NCBI GenBank assembly: GCA_937916395.1
Contig: CALFTN010000036.1
Span: forward strand, 1 to 49,045
Direction: 5' to 3'
From: an uncultured Clostridia bacterium
Lineage (GTDB): Bacteria; Bacillota; Clostridia; Oscillospirales; Acutalibacteraceae
DNA length: 49,045 nt
Shown piece by piece: positions 8,925-16,877 of the stretch. The translations under genes were made by a program, and so were the position numbers. The notes below the pieces were generated by a model that worked only from the letters and a program-made list of their open reading frames with translations, did not search any database and had not been told where the DNA came from. Every line of letters begins with the position of its first letter. The first letter of the stretch is position 1.

Positions 8925-9335
8925 TTATTTCTGTGAATTCTGAAACTCAAGAATATTTTTAAATGAAAATCCACCATAAGTACTTCTGACTTCTTTCATA
9001 ACCGAATCATGAACTTCATTTATATTTTCTTCTGTCACATTATTAAGAGCACAATACACGTGAAGAAACATTGCAAGCTCAACAGCAATTTTGAAAATCA
9101 TATTACACATCTTATCTTCAAAATCACCAAAATACGATTTAAATAAATCATTAACAGTTTCTGGTAAATACATACCTTTTTCATTTGAAGATAAATAACC
9201 GGAGTAAAAGCGAATCGCTTTTTCTATAAACATTGAATGTGTCTTTAAGCCTAACTCTGCCTTGTGCTTTTTCATTAATTTTACTGTGTCTGGACTTAAC
9301 CACAAATGAAAATCCACCTTATTACTTTTTGTCAT
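8925..9335 (-). CDS. Relaxosome accessory protein, ribbon-helix-helix type
   Basis: 136 residues, GAGGTG ribosome binding site. The N-terminus (KVDFHLWLSPDTVKLMKKH, then LGLKTHSMFIEKAIRFYSGYL) has the strand-helix-helix pattern of MetJ/Arc-type proteins that hold oriT for the relaxase (MobC-like). The C-terminal half is helical and hydrophobic and probably dimerises. Position immediately before the relaxase and beside the likely oriT supports the role. It could instead be only a repressor of the mob operon. Confidence 0.7.
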   Translation of the reverse strand: MTKSNKVDFHLWLSPDTVKLMKKHKAELGLKTHSMFIEKAIRFYSGYLSSNEKGMYLPETVNDLFKSYFGDFEDKMCNMIFKIAVELAMFLHVYCALNNVTEENINEVHDSVMKEVRSTYGGFSFKNILEFQNSQK

Positions 9336-9387
9336 TTAAAACACCTCGTTTTTTTACTTACAGTCTAATTTTTTCCTTTAATTATCG

Positions 9388-9407
9388 CCATTTAATCGGT
9401 TTAATGG
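9388..9407. promoter_or_regulatory. Imperfect palindrome upstream of the mob operon
   Basis: CCATT and AATGG arms around a TAATCGGTTT centre, 53 bases before the accessory protein start. A plausible binding site for the ribbon-helix-helix protein. Confidence 0.35.
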
Positions 9408-9409
9408 TC

Positions 9410-9500
9410 ATTTGCAGTCAGTATAGAAAATTCAATAGTGATACCTATCAAATTTGTCAAACCTCTTGAAACAGGTGGCACCGCCGCCTGATGTAAAATG
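9410..9500. other. Candidate origin of transfer (oriT)
   Basis: The only gene-free segment next to the relaxase. Contains the GC-rich hairpin CAGGTGGC-ACC-GCCGCCTG (9472-9490, eight pairs with one G-T) inside AT-rich DNA, preceded by TTTGTCAAACCTCTTGAAA. Inverted repeats next to a nick site are normal for MobP origins. The nick position is not determined. Confidence 0.45.
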
Positions 9501-9526
9501 AAAAGGTGCTGTCAACAGCACCTTTT
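9501..9526. terminator. Bidirectional terminator
   Basis: Perfect 11-bp stem AAAAGGTGCTG / CAGCACCTTTT with a TCAA loop. It follows the stop of the HTH gene at 9538 and separates that operon from the mob genes. Confidence 0.85.
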
Positions 9527-9537
9527 CTTATTCCTGC

Positions 9538-9966
9538 CTATAAATCCGTTGCAGAAATCGCTTTTAAACGCTCATATTCTAACAACCTTTGTTTGAGCAA
9601 AGCTTCTTTTTGATTCTTTTCTATTATCCTCATTTGCCTTTCGTTATAGCTATTAACAGCTTCTTGAATTGGCAGAATTGTATATTCTAAATTACCATTG
9701 TATTTTCTACCACCATTCCAATACACCTCAGTTGGCTCAACATCTATTAGTCCCTTGCCACATAACATATCGACATATTTTTTTACTGTCGGTCTGCTCA
9801 TTTTCAACGCATTTCCAATAGTTCTAAAACTTGGATGGCATTTATTGGTAGTTCTCTTTTCAGAATACATTAGGTAAATATACAGAGCGATTTCATCAGC
9901 AGTTAAATCCAAATTAAAAATACAATTAGGAACTGGGAAGAAATTTTTGATTCCACTTATATACAA
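9538..9966 (-). CDS. Winged helix-turn-helix protein (replication-initiator-like)
   Basis: 142 residues. Begins with FFPVPNCIFNLDLTADEIALYIYLM, a helix-loop-helix opening seen in RepA/DnaD-like winged helix proteins, followed by the recognition motif HPSFRTIGNALKMSRPTVKKYV (start of the helix-turn-helix near residue 45). The last 40 residues are a charged coiled coil. In elements of this kind such a protein controls the operon or starts element replication. It starts three bases after the excisionase-like gene. DNA binding is well supported; the initiator role is a guess. Confidence 0.7.
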   Translation of the reverse strand: MYISGIKNFFPVPNCIFNLDLTADEIALYIYLMYSEKRTTNKCHPSFRTIGNALKMSRPTVKKYVDMLCGKGLIDVEPTEVYWNGGRKYNGNLEYTILPIQEAVNSYNERQMRIIEKNQKEALLKQRLLEYERLKAISATDL

Positions 9967-9969
9967 ATC

Positions 9970-10233
9970 TTAATCTCCTTTTCCTAATGTTTTTTTGTCT
10001 ATCCATTCAAAGAATTTATCTCTTGGTGAAAGCAATTTTCCACCTATCCTTAAGACAGGGAAATCTTTTTGTTGCATCAATGCATATGCACCAGAAAGAG
10101 ATAAACCTAAAATATCTTTTATCAGAGATGCATTAAGCATTAATGGTAATTCATCTTTATTGTTTACTTTAGGTACATTCAATTTTCTTCCCTCACTTTT
10201 CTGATTTATCTTTCGCAACAATATTTGCTTCAA
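9970..10233 (-). CDS. Excisionase-like MerR/Xis-fold DNA-binding protein
   Basis: Short protein with the excisionase-family pattern: ASLIKDILGLSLSGAYALMQ (helix-turn-helix), then FPVLRIGGKLLSPRDKFFEWI, the wing found in Xis and helix_turn_helix_17 proteins. The longest frame starts at a TTG (10231-10233) inside the upstream gene; a better start is TTG at 10180-10182, preceded by GAGGG, giving a 70-residue protein. Likely role: directing the integrases toward excision, or repression. It lies far from the integrases, so a regulatory role is equally possible. Confidence 0.75.
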   Translation of the reverse strand: MKQILLRKINQKSEGRKLNVPKVNNKDELPLMLNASLIKDILGLSLSGAYALMQQKDFPVLRIGGKLLSPRDKFFEWIDKKTLGKGD

Positions 10234-10393
10234 GATATTCTCTCACTTGAGATGGAACTACTTTTTTATACAAGTTATCAATTGTTTCTTGCAACTTATT
10301 TTCCAATGACATATTTTCTCTCTGCAAACAAAAAAATCTTAACGCTTTAAGTTTTTCTTCATCATAAGGAATAGAAAAAGATATATTTTTCAT
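10193..10393 (-). CDS. Small DUF6103-like protein
   Basis: 67 residues from the ATG at 10391-10393, which has AAAGGTGG upstream; a longer frame to 10438 lacks a site. Sequence MKNISFSIPYDEEKLKAL followed by an amphipathic helix and VPSQVREYLEANI. As I recall, this matches small DUF6103-type proteins common in clostridial ICEs. Function unknown; the helical pattern suggests a small DNA- or protein-binding module. Overlaps the excisionase-like frame. Confidence 0.65.
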   Translation of the reverse strand: MKNISFSIPYDEEKLKALRFFCLQRENMSLENKLQETIDNLYKKVVPSQVREYLEANIVAKDKSEK

Positions 10394-10409
10394 TTTAATT
10401 CCACCTTTC

Positions 10410-10928
10410 TTACATTGTCTGCTCATATTGAACATCATATTCTAAAAATTCACCAATTAAATTTTCTACTTCTTTTGGCATTGAATTAAAATCCACATGA
10501 ATATCATCTGCTATTTTAACTGTATACCAATAGTCATATGGTACAATTTGACTTTTCACATAATTCTTCTGTTCTTCCGATAGACCAGTAAAGTCATCTT
10601 CAATAATTCCAAATGATGAAAAATAAGTAGAACCCCAATGTTCACCAGAAGATTCAACGTCAAGCATTACGAGTCCTAAATGTAATTGATGTGTTTTTCT
10701 TGAATATATAACTGCTGGTACTTCAACCAAACTAAAATTATCACTCGTTAAAGGTTCTTTACCATAAACAGATTCAAATATTTCAGTCATTGATTTAAGA
10801 ACCTCTTTAGCATAATCATTTTTAGTTATGCTATTAACAGATGAATAGAGTTTGTTAAAACCAACAGTTTTAAGATACTTGTTAAGTTTATCTATGTATC
10901 TTTCATACATTTCATTTTCGTTTTTCAT
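10410..10928 (-). CDS. Conserved hypothetical ICE protein (172 aa)
   Basis: I do not recognise a domain. The protein is acidic, with a helical N-terminal third (residues 1-55) and a mixed section with aromatic runs (SSGEHWGSTYFSSFGI, then YDYWYTVKIADDIHVDF). No signal peptide and no membrane segment, so cytosolic. It is part of the 9538-13106 accessory run. Large phage and ICE genomes often carry such small proteins for host takeover, but nothing here shows a role. Confidence 0.6.
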   Translation of the reverse strand: MKNENEMYERYIDKLNKYLKTVGFNKLYSSVNSITKNDYAKEVLKSMTEIFESVYGKEPLTSDNFSLVEVPAVIYSRKTHQLHLGLVMLDVESSGEHWGSTYFSSFGIIEDDFTGLSEEQKNYVKSQIVPYDYWYTVKIADDIHVDFNSMPKEVENLIGEFLEYDVQYEQTM

Positions 10929-10943
10929 ATTGGTACTCCTATA

Positions 10944-11477
10944 TTAAAAACTCATTATTATTTCTTCTGTTTCATCTTGCGATTCTATTCCCATATTATC
11001 CTCACACCAAGCCATCACAGAAGTTATGCCAGTAATCGCAGTATCCATACTCTGAGTGAGACACGCATTTAATCTTTTTAACTCCATCTGCGCAGAAAAA
11101 GAAATATCACTTTGATTATTCAAACATTTTAAAACAGTATTTATCTTAGATGCAAGTTCAATGCTATCATCCAATATTTCATCAAGAGTAATTGTTCTTG
11201 TTTCAGCGTTAGCACTACGAGAAAACATCATACCTTTATCATTAGGGTCAGTTCTTATTTCGTAAACACCATGAGATACTCTCTTAAGAAGACCATCATT
11301 TTTCACAACCTGATCTCGAAGGAACATTTCAAAATCTTTTCGGCTTATATTTGCAGATTCATTTTTATCAATATACGCTTGATAAATAACCCCTGCACGA
11401 TATTGAGTATTTTCTTGCAAATAGTCATCAAGGAATTTTCGTAAGGTTTGCCACTTTGATTCATTGTTTTTTATCAT
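10944..11477 (-). CDS. Hypothetical protein with probable winged-helix N-terminus
   Basis: 177 residues. The first 75 residues (KWQTLRKFLDDYLQEN, VIYQAYIDKNESANISRKDFEMFL, then LLKRVSHGVYEIR) look like a winged-helix domain of the kind found in antitoxin and abortive-infection regulators. The rest is helical, with an acidic tail. Its ATG overlaps the stop of the pentapeptide protein by one base (TAATG), so the two are translationally coupled. Function unknown. Confidence 0.6.
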   Translation of the reverse strand: MIKNNESKWQTLRKFLDDYLQENTQYRAGVIYQAYIDKNESANISRKDFEMFLRDQVVKNDGLLKRVSHGVYEIRTDPNDKGMMFSRSANAETRTITLDEILDDSIELASKINTVLKCLNNQSDISFSAQMELKRLNACLTQSMDTAITGITSVMAWCEDNMGIESQDETEEIIMSF

Positions 11478-12562
11478 TATTCCATCTCCTGAACATTTTC
11501 AATTTCTTCTGCTGCTTCAATCCAATCATCGTATGAGTACTCACAATTGTTTTGTTGTGCTTCACTTACTTTGGTACTTATAAACTTCGTATTATCAAGA
11601 CAGCAGTTTTGAAAAACTGTATTGTGAACTCCACAACTTTTAAACTCAACATCTTTTAATAATACATGACAGAATGTTGAACACCATAAATTTGAATTCT
11701 TTATTCTTGTATTTTTAATTATTGTTTCATCACAATACATTCTTTGCATCTGACAGTTAATAAAGTCACTATCATTAATTTCTGCAAAGCATAATTCGGT
11801 TTCCCAAAAATTACATTTACTGAACTTAGCACCACCTAAATTTGCACTGTTCAAGTTGGCATTAGAAAAATCGTAATCTTTAATATGGTATCCATTAAAG
11901 TTTGCCTGTTCTCCACCATATTCACCATGTATCCAAAGAATATGTCTTGCTAACATGATATCTATTTCATCCTTATCAAGTCTTTTATAAACATTATCAT
12001 CTGATTGCTTAATAAAGTCCTGACTAATATCTATAGTCAACAATTCTTCATCTAAATCTATACACCCAACTTCACGACGTTCTTCTAACATTTTTATAAA
12101 CAAATCAATATCAAGATATTTTGGTTCATAGATAGATTTAACTTCTGATAAATCTATTACATAGCGACCTTCTTCCTGAGCATTTATCATGTCAGCAATG
12201 AACTCTTTTCTTAATCTCAACATATCTTTCTGTTGCTCAGTAAGTACATAGGATTCATCAGCTCTTAGTATTGTTCTTGCTTTAGGTAAGAAAGAGAAAT
12301 TTTTAGCATAAGCTGTTCCTTGAGAGTTTATAATCATACCTTCATCGTAACCTGATTTAAGAAACAATACACATCTGTTTATGTTGTTCTCTTTATCAGT
12401 TTTCATAAGCTCTGCTTCATTTCTTATAAATTCAAAATCTTTCATCGTATGTGTTTTGAGATTATCGAAATCATCTGCTGAAATTTCAACGACCTTTTCA
12501 ATAGTACAAGGTTGTGTATGAAGTTTCATTTCATTTCGTTCAAATGGTATTTGTAAAAACAT
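11477..12562 (-). CDS. Pentapeptide-repeat-like protein
   Basis: 361 residues from ATG 12560-12562, which follows GGAGGTAC; an in-frame upstream start at 12589 lacks a site. The first 220 residues are unremarkable. From about residue 230 comes a run of A(N/D)Lxx-type repeats (YDFSNANLNSANLGGAKF, then CFAEINDSDFINCQMQ, NSNLWCSTFCHVLLKDVEF, TVFQNCCLDNTKF), which should form a right-handed beta helix of about four turns with many cysteines. Pentapeptide proteins can mimic DNA and protect gyrase or act against restriction; that role is only a possibility here. Confidence 0.75.
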   Translation of the reverse strand: MFLQIPFERNEMKLHTQPCTIEKVVEISADDFDNLKTHTMKDFEFIRNEAELMKTDKENNINRCVLFLKSGYDEGMIINSQGTAYAKNFSFLPKARTILRADESYVLTEQQKDMLRLRKEFIADMINAQEEGRYVIDLSEVKSIYEPKYLDIDLFIKMLEERREVGCIDLDEELLTIDISQDFIKQSDDNVYKRLDKDEIDIMLARHILWIHGEYGGEQANFNGYHIKDYDFSNANLNSANLGGAKFSKCNFWETELCFAEINDSDFINCQMQRMYCDETIIKNTRIKNSNLWCSTFCHVLLKDVEFKSCGVHNTVFQNCCLDNTKFISTKVSEAQQNNCEYSYDDWIEAAEEIENVQEME

Positions 12563-12563
12563 G

Positions 12564-13106
12564 TTATTGTACCTCCATTTCACTTTCATCTATCTGACAT
12601 ATATTTTTAAGTTCTTCAACAATATCATCATCCAGACAACCGTAGTAATCATTAGGACGAGTCAATCCTTTTTCTAAATACAATGTTTTCAGATCTTCTT
12701 CTACACTTTGTAATTCACTATGCTCATATGGTTTTAAATACATCCATTTGTTATCTTGAGTAAAGACATAGATGTAATCTGCATCTCCATATTCGTCGGT
12801 AAGTTCTTTGTATGAAAGTATTATAGCTTCTGTATTTTTTTCTCCACGCTCTCGACCATAAGCAACAACCACATCTTCCTGTCGCTCATTATAATCAAAC
12901 CCATGTATCATAGTCGGGTCCGGATATAAGTTTTTTGCAAGACATGAAATATTACCAAGTTCAAGTAATTCATTAATAATTTCTGGGGTATTATAATAAT
13001 CTAAAAGCAATGCTCCATTGTGTGATAAATAACCATCAAAGTGACAATAAATAGTTTTATATTTATCATCCTCAAGCTGCATCGCTATTAAGCTTCTTGT
13101 ACTCAT
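12564..13106 (-). CDS. Phage/ICE-type conserved protein (MSTRS family)
   Basis: 180 residues. Opens with MSTRSLIAMQLEDDKYKTIY, then CHFDGYLSHNGALLLDYYN. This start (MSTRS, IYCHxDGYxxHNG) is shared by uncharacterised proteins I recall from phages and plasmids. No membrane segment. An acidic C-terminal half. Its stop sits one base before the start of the pentapeptide gene. No activity can be assigned. Confidence 0.65.
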   Translation of the reverse strand: MSTRSLIAMQLEDDKYKTIYCHFDGYLSHNGALLLDYYNTPEIINELLELGNISCLAKNLYPDPTMIHGFDYNERQEDVVVAYGRERGEKNTEAIILSYKELTDEYGDADYIYVFTQDNKWMYLKPYEHSELQSVEEDLKTLYLEKGLTRPNDYYGCLDDDIVEELKNICQIDESEMEVQ

Positions 13107-13120
13107 TTTTTACCTCTTTT

Positions 13121-14161
13121 CTATTTTTCTTCTGTTGGTTCTTCCGCCACATATTCGATATACGGAATTTTCAACCAATGTGTCCAATTGTTATATGACA
13201 AAGGTGTTTTAATAACACCTTTCTTTGTACTGTATGCTTGAATGACATAACCGTCACCAACATAAATGCCAATGTGTCCGTCATGCCAAACTGCAATACC
13301 GGGTATTTCTGGAAGTGTATCGATTGTTCCTTTTTCGGTTGCACTATTAAACATTCCATTTGCACCAAGGTCAGGCATCCCATTAGTAGCATAGTTTATC
13401 TGACCTGTTTCTGCATTAAGCCAACTGTAGCCTTTTATAAGACCAACACAGTCAGCAGTTCTTCCACCAAGCCAATTTGCTCTAATAAAATCTCTGTTCG
13501 CTCCAACCTCTATTGGATATTGTTCTGTTTTGTAGTCTAATATAGAGTTTGACAAAATTGTTCCAAAAGTTCCGTACACATAACCCCAACCATTTGCAAG
13601 TGCATCTTCTGCCCATATGCAAAGGTCTATATTATTTTTCTTTGTTGGGTCTGTATAACCCGCTGTATTAATGTATGTCGATTGAATACTATTAGCTAAT
13701 TTTTTGAACTCGTCATAACTTATATCACAACCAAATGTATCGTTTATGCTCTCTACCAGATCTTTATCATCTTCCGAATTTTCAAAACAATAAACCAATG
13801 AACTTGTGAAGTCACTTTCATCAGAAAATTCAAAAAGCCCAAGTGCGCATAACACTTGAGCTTCTCTGTAATTTCCTTTTAAGTCTGCATCATCCAATGC
13901 ATCTTCAATTTCTTCCATTGTATCATTCATCTTTTGAAATTCTTCTATAAGTTCATCATTAATAGATTCTTCATAGATTTCCAATAGTCTGTCGGTATCC
14001 ACTTGCAGTTCACCAGTCAAAACAGTATAAATCGCAAGTAACGGAGTAAAGAATGCGAACAACAAAACAAGAACCCATATTAGTATTTTCTTTAATACTT
14101 TTGGATTCGAAACAATTGATATTGCTATTTTCTTTAAAGCTGCACCAACTGCCGCACTCAT
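13121..14161 (-). CDS. Membrane-anchored NlpC/P60-type peptidoglycan hydrolase of the T4SS
   Basis: Opens the cell wall for the conjugation channel (the CwlT/TcpG role). 346 residues. One membrane segment at about 24-48, an acidic helical stalk (residues 55-100), then a cysteine peptidase domain with C238 in GRTADCVGLIKGY and H296 in WHDGHIGIYVGDGYVI. The usual lysozyme-like second domain of CwlT proteins is missing or unrecognisable. Directly downstream of virB4, with start and stop touching at 14161. Confidence 0.85.
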   Translation of the reverse strand: MSAAVGAALKKIAISIVSNPKVLKKILIWVLVLLFAFFTPLLAIYTVLTGELQVDTDRLLEIYEESINDELIEEFQKMNDTMEEIEDALDDADLKGNYREAQVLCALGLFEFSDESDFTSSLVYCFENSEDDKDLVESINDTFGCDISYDEFKKLANSIQSTYINTAGYTDPTKKNNIDLCIWAEDALANGWGYVYGTFGTILSNSILDYKTEQYPIEVGANRDFIRANWLGGRTADCVGLIKGYSWLNAETGQINYATNGMPDLGANGMFNSATEKGTIDTLPEIPGIAVWHDGHIGIYVGDGYVIQAYSTKKGVIKTPLSYNNWTHWLKIPYIEYVAEEPTEEK

Positions 14162-15996
14162 TATCTACCACCTGATTTTCCAAATAACTTTGATTTGTAA
14201 TCTGGTGCAATAACTTGAAGGAGATATCTTTCATTACCACAACGATAAAGACATGTTCCACGTTCTGGATATCTTATCAATTCAAATTCGCTCGGTTCAA
14301 TTTGAAGAGCTTCCATATATTCATTCGGATTGATTGAACCAGGGTTGAATAAAAACTGATGAGTAGGAATACTGAACATGGGTTTGGTAAACTCTCTGAT
14401 TGATGGTATTAAGAAATCTTCTATGTTCTGACTTGCAAGGATAATTGCTGAGTCTTTTTTTCTAACTCGCTTCATCGCATTTCGAATGTATTCAATAGCA
14501 GTCATATTAGTCAAGAAGAGATAAAGCTCATCGATTGATGCAACCGTATTGCCAACACCTAAAAGTTGATTACTCATATATGAAAGAATATTGAAGAGCA
14601 TAGCATCTTTTAATCTCTTGTTTGTATCCAAGAGACCTTTAACACCAAAGCAAACAAAGGCATCATCAGTAATGTTACTGTAGCCATTAAAATATTTACT
14701 TTCTGCACCTACGCACATTGAGTTGATACCAAGACATATTTCCTGAAGTGTTTCTTCTGTGTATAACTGCTTTTCTTCTTTGTTGTAATTTTTAAACTCC
14801 GAGTCGCAAAGGTTATATAAGTCAATCATAATCGGATAATCAGTTGGTTTGAGTTTTGAAAAGTCTGTTGTATCTGTGATTCCGAATTTACCATATAACT
14901 TTTCAAGTAAGATTTCGAGTGTGTCAATGTGTGCATCAGAAAAATCTTTGTAACTTCTGAAAAAGTCTTTCAAGAAAGCAATGTGTTGACTGAGCCTTGT
15001 AACTCGTTTTGAAGTATCGGTTCTTTCTTCATCAAAGTCATCATCACCATATGACCACTCTTTTGGTTCAAGGGGATTTATAATGTGTTCGCCCGACATA
15101 AAGTCAATATAACATCCACCGAGAGCTTCTGTCAGTTCTTCGTATTCTGATTCTGGGTCAAGGCAAATAACTCTTTTACCTGATTCTCTTATGTTAGTAA
15201 GAATGAGTTTCAAAAGATAACTTTTTCCCTGCCCTGAGTTACCAAGAATAAGTGTATTTGCTGTAGTCTTATCTTCAGCTCTACGGTCAAAATCTACAAG
15301 GATATTTGTTCCATATTTATCACGACCAATATAAATCCCTTGAGGGTCAGTCTTACCAGAGAAGTTAAACGGATAGAGATTCGCAACACTTGATACTGGA
15401 AGCACTCTTTCAAACTGTGTACCGAACATGTTTGAACCAATCGGCATAACTGAAAGGAAACCTTCTTTTTGTCTTAATGTTAACCTGTCAACCATAATCT
15501 TTGAACGTGTAAGTTCCATTGAGATGTCACTCTGAAGTTCTTTTAATAATTCCTGAGTCTTTGCTTTAAGTTCAATGTACACAGAACAATGAAGAAGAAT
15601 TTCTTTATTCTTTCTCATGTTGGCAAGAAGGTCTACCACATCTTGTAAGTTTCCTTCGGCTTCAACTGTTTCATTTACATCATTACCAGTTGATTTGAGT
15701 TTGTTTCTTCTTGTTGCATTCTGAATTATTTTTCTTTGCTCTACATGGTCAACTAAACGATGATACACACGAAGCGTTACACCATTTCTATCTGCAAGTT
15801 GAGCAAGGATAGCTTGTTCTTCAGTTGTTGGTGGATATTCTCTAATTGCCCATACAGAGCGATAACTGTCACCAACTATATAATGGTCAGAAAAAAATTT
15901 GATTGTACTCGGTAGAATACAATCAAAAAAATCTTTCGTTCTTATTTCTTCTTGTTGTTCCTCTGTGAGTACAACATCTTTTTTAGCCTTTTTCAT
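14161..15996 (-). CDS. virB4: VirB4-type conjugation ATPase
   Basis: Motor ATPase of the conjugation channel, 611 residues. Walker A GNSGQGKS at 252-259, Walker B near residue 484 (VASIDELYLFL), then ILASQNIEDFL and a C-terminal segment matching TraE/VirB4 proteins of Gram-positive ICEs. The N-terminal 230 residues carry part of the VirB4 N-domain. The gene overlaps the preceding VirB4-N-like gene by 14 bases, so both are made together. Confidence 0.95.
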   Translation of the reverse strand: MKKAKKDVVLTEEQQEEIRTKDFFDCILPSTIKFFSDHYIVGDSYRSVWAIREYPPTTEEQAILAQLADRNGVTLRVYHRLVDHVEQRKIIQNATRRNKLKSTGNDVNETVEAEGNLQDVVDLLANMRKNKEILLHCSVYIELKAKTQELLKELQSDISMELTRSKIMVDRLTLRQKEGFLSVMPIGSNMFGTQFERVLPVSSVANLYPFNFSGKTDPQGIYIGRDKYGTNILVDFDRRAEDKTTANTLILGNSGQGKSYLLKLILTNIRESGKRVICLDPESEYEELTEALGGCYIDFMSGEHIINPLEPKEWSYGDDDFDEERTDTSKRVTRLSQHIAFLKDFFRSYKDFSDAHIDTLEILLEKLYGKFGITDTTDFSKLKPTDYPIMIDLYNLCDSEFKNYNKEEKQLYTEETLQEICLGINSMCVGAESKYFNGYSNITDDAFVCFGVKGLLDTNKRLKDAMLFNILSYMSNQLLGVGNTVASIDELYLFLTNMTAIEYIRNAMKRVRKKDSAIILASQNIEDFLIPSIREFTKPMFSIPTHQFLFNPGSINPNEYMEALQIEPSEFELIRYPERGTCLYRCGNERYLLQVIAPDYKSKLFGKSGGR

Positions 15997-16600
15997 TCAA
16001 GAGCTCCTCTCTATCAAAATCTTTAAATCCGTCACCAAGTTCAACATATTGCTGTCCATCGAAATCTGGAAGGTGTTCACCATTAAATGAGGTATCAAAA
16101 TACAGAGCCATAAATCTCTTTATATCTTCCTTACTCATTCTCTGAACTTCGAATCCTTGTTCCGAGATTACTTTTTTAATACTGTTCAAAGTATTAAAAA
16201 CTTGTTCTGGTTTTGCATTCTTACATCTACCAATCAACATAAACTGTCTTGCAGTTGCCATTTCAGTTTGTATCTTATCAAGGAATGCAATGTCTTTTTC
16301 AATTATTCTTCGTACCTTGTTTGTTTCTTCTTGATTTTTTCTTTCCTGAAGGTATCGTTTATTATCGTCAAAGCATTCACTTGCATCGGCGCATACAATT
16401 TCGATATCCGGAATTGATGATAAAACCATCATCAAGTGGTATATTTTCGTTTCAATACTTGCCTTTGATAAAACTGAAATATTTGTAGGTACAATATTGA
16501 AAAATAAAAGCTCTCCGTTTTTAGTGGAGAGCCCATAGTTTGTAAATGTTTTAATTCCCATAAGTTCTTGAACTGAACTCTCTTTTCTTTTGATTCTCAT
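15983..16600 (-). CDS. Separate VirB4 N-terminal-domain-like protein
   Basis: 206 residues from the ATG at 16598-16600, preceded by GGAGGTG (the longer frame begins inside that site). The pattern ELMGIKTFTNYGLSTKNGELLFFNIVPTNISVLS is like the TraC/VirB4 N-terminal region, and a helical stretch with TARQFMLIGRCKN follows. It has no ATP-binding motif. Always next to PrgI and VirB4 in this type of operon. I infer that the VirB4 N-domain is split off as its own protein that docks the ATPase to the membrane complex; homology is judged by pattern only. Confidence 0.6.
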   Translation of the reverse strand: MRIKRKESSVQELMGIKTFTNYGLSTKNGELLFFNIVPTNISVLSKASIETKIYHLMMVLSSIPDIEIVCADASECFDDNKRYLQERKNQEETNKVRRIIEKDIAFLDKIQTEMATARQFMLIGRCKNAKPEQVFNTLNSIKKVISEQGFEVQRMSKEDIKRFMALYFDTSFNGEHLPDFDGQQYVELGDGFKDFDREELLNEKG

Positions 16601-16605
16601 TGGAA

Positions 16606-16866
16606 TCACCTCCATTCAAAGTATTGTTGTGTGGTTATTAAATATCGTCCAGCATATTTTATAAAGTCTAATATGGTTATTTCATCAACTCTTATTGTTA
16701 AGAATGAATATCCCAATGTTAATGCAAATGGTATTACAAAAGAAAACTTAACTAATATAAATATCGAAAGTAAACCTGATATTGCTATGATGCAAAAATC
16801 TTTTAAACTCCATAACCATATATTTGCTGTTGCTTTTAAATTTTGTGGATAAATATATGTTTTCAT
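16606..16866 (-). CDS. PrgI-family conjugation membrane protein
   Basis: 86 residues, two membrane segments (about 22-40 and 44-58), ending in FIKYAGRYLITTQQYFEWR as in PrgI proteins of Gram-positive conjugation systems. PrgI is thought to be the VirB3-like partner of the VirB4 ATPase. The order PrgI then VirB4 is the standard one. GGTGTG is the ribosome binding site. Confidence 0.9.
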   Translation of the reverse strand: MKTYIYPQNLKATANIWLWSLKDFCIIAISGLLSIFILVKFSFVIPFALTLGYSFLTIRVDEITILDFIKYAGRYLITTQQYFEWR

Positions 16867-16877
16867 TTCACACCTCG

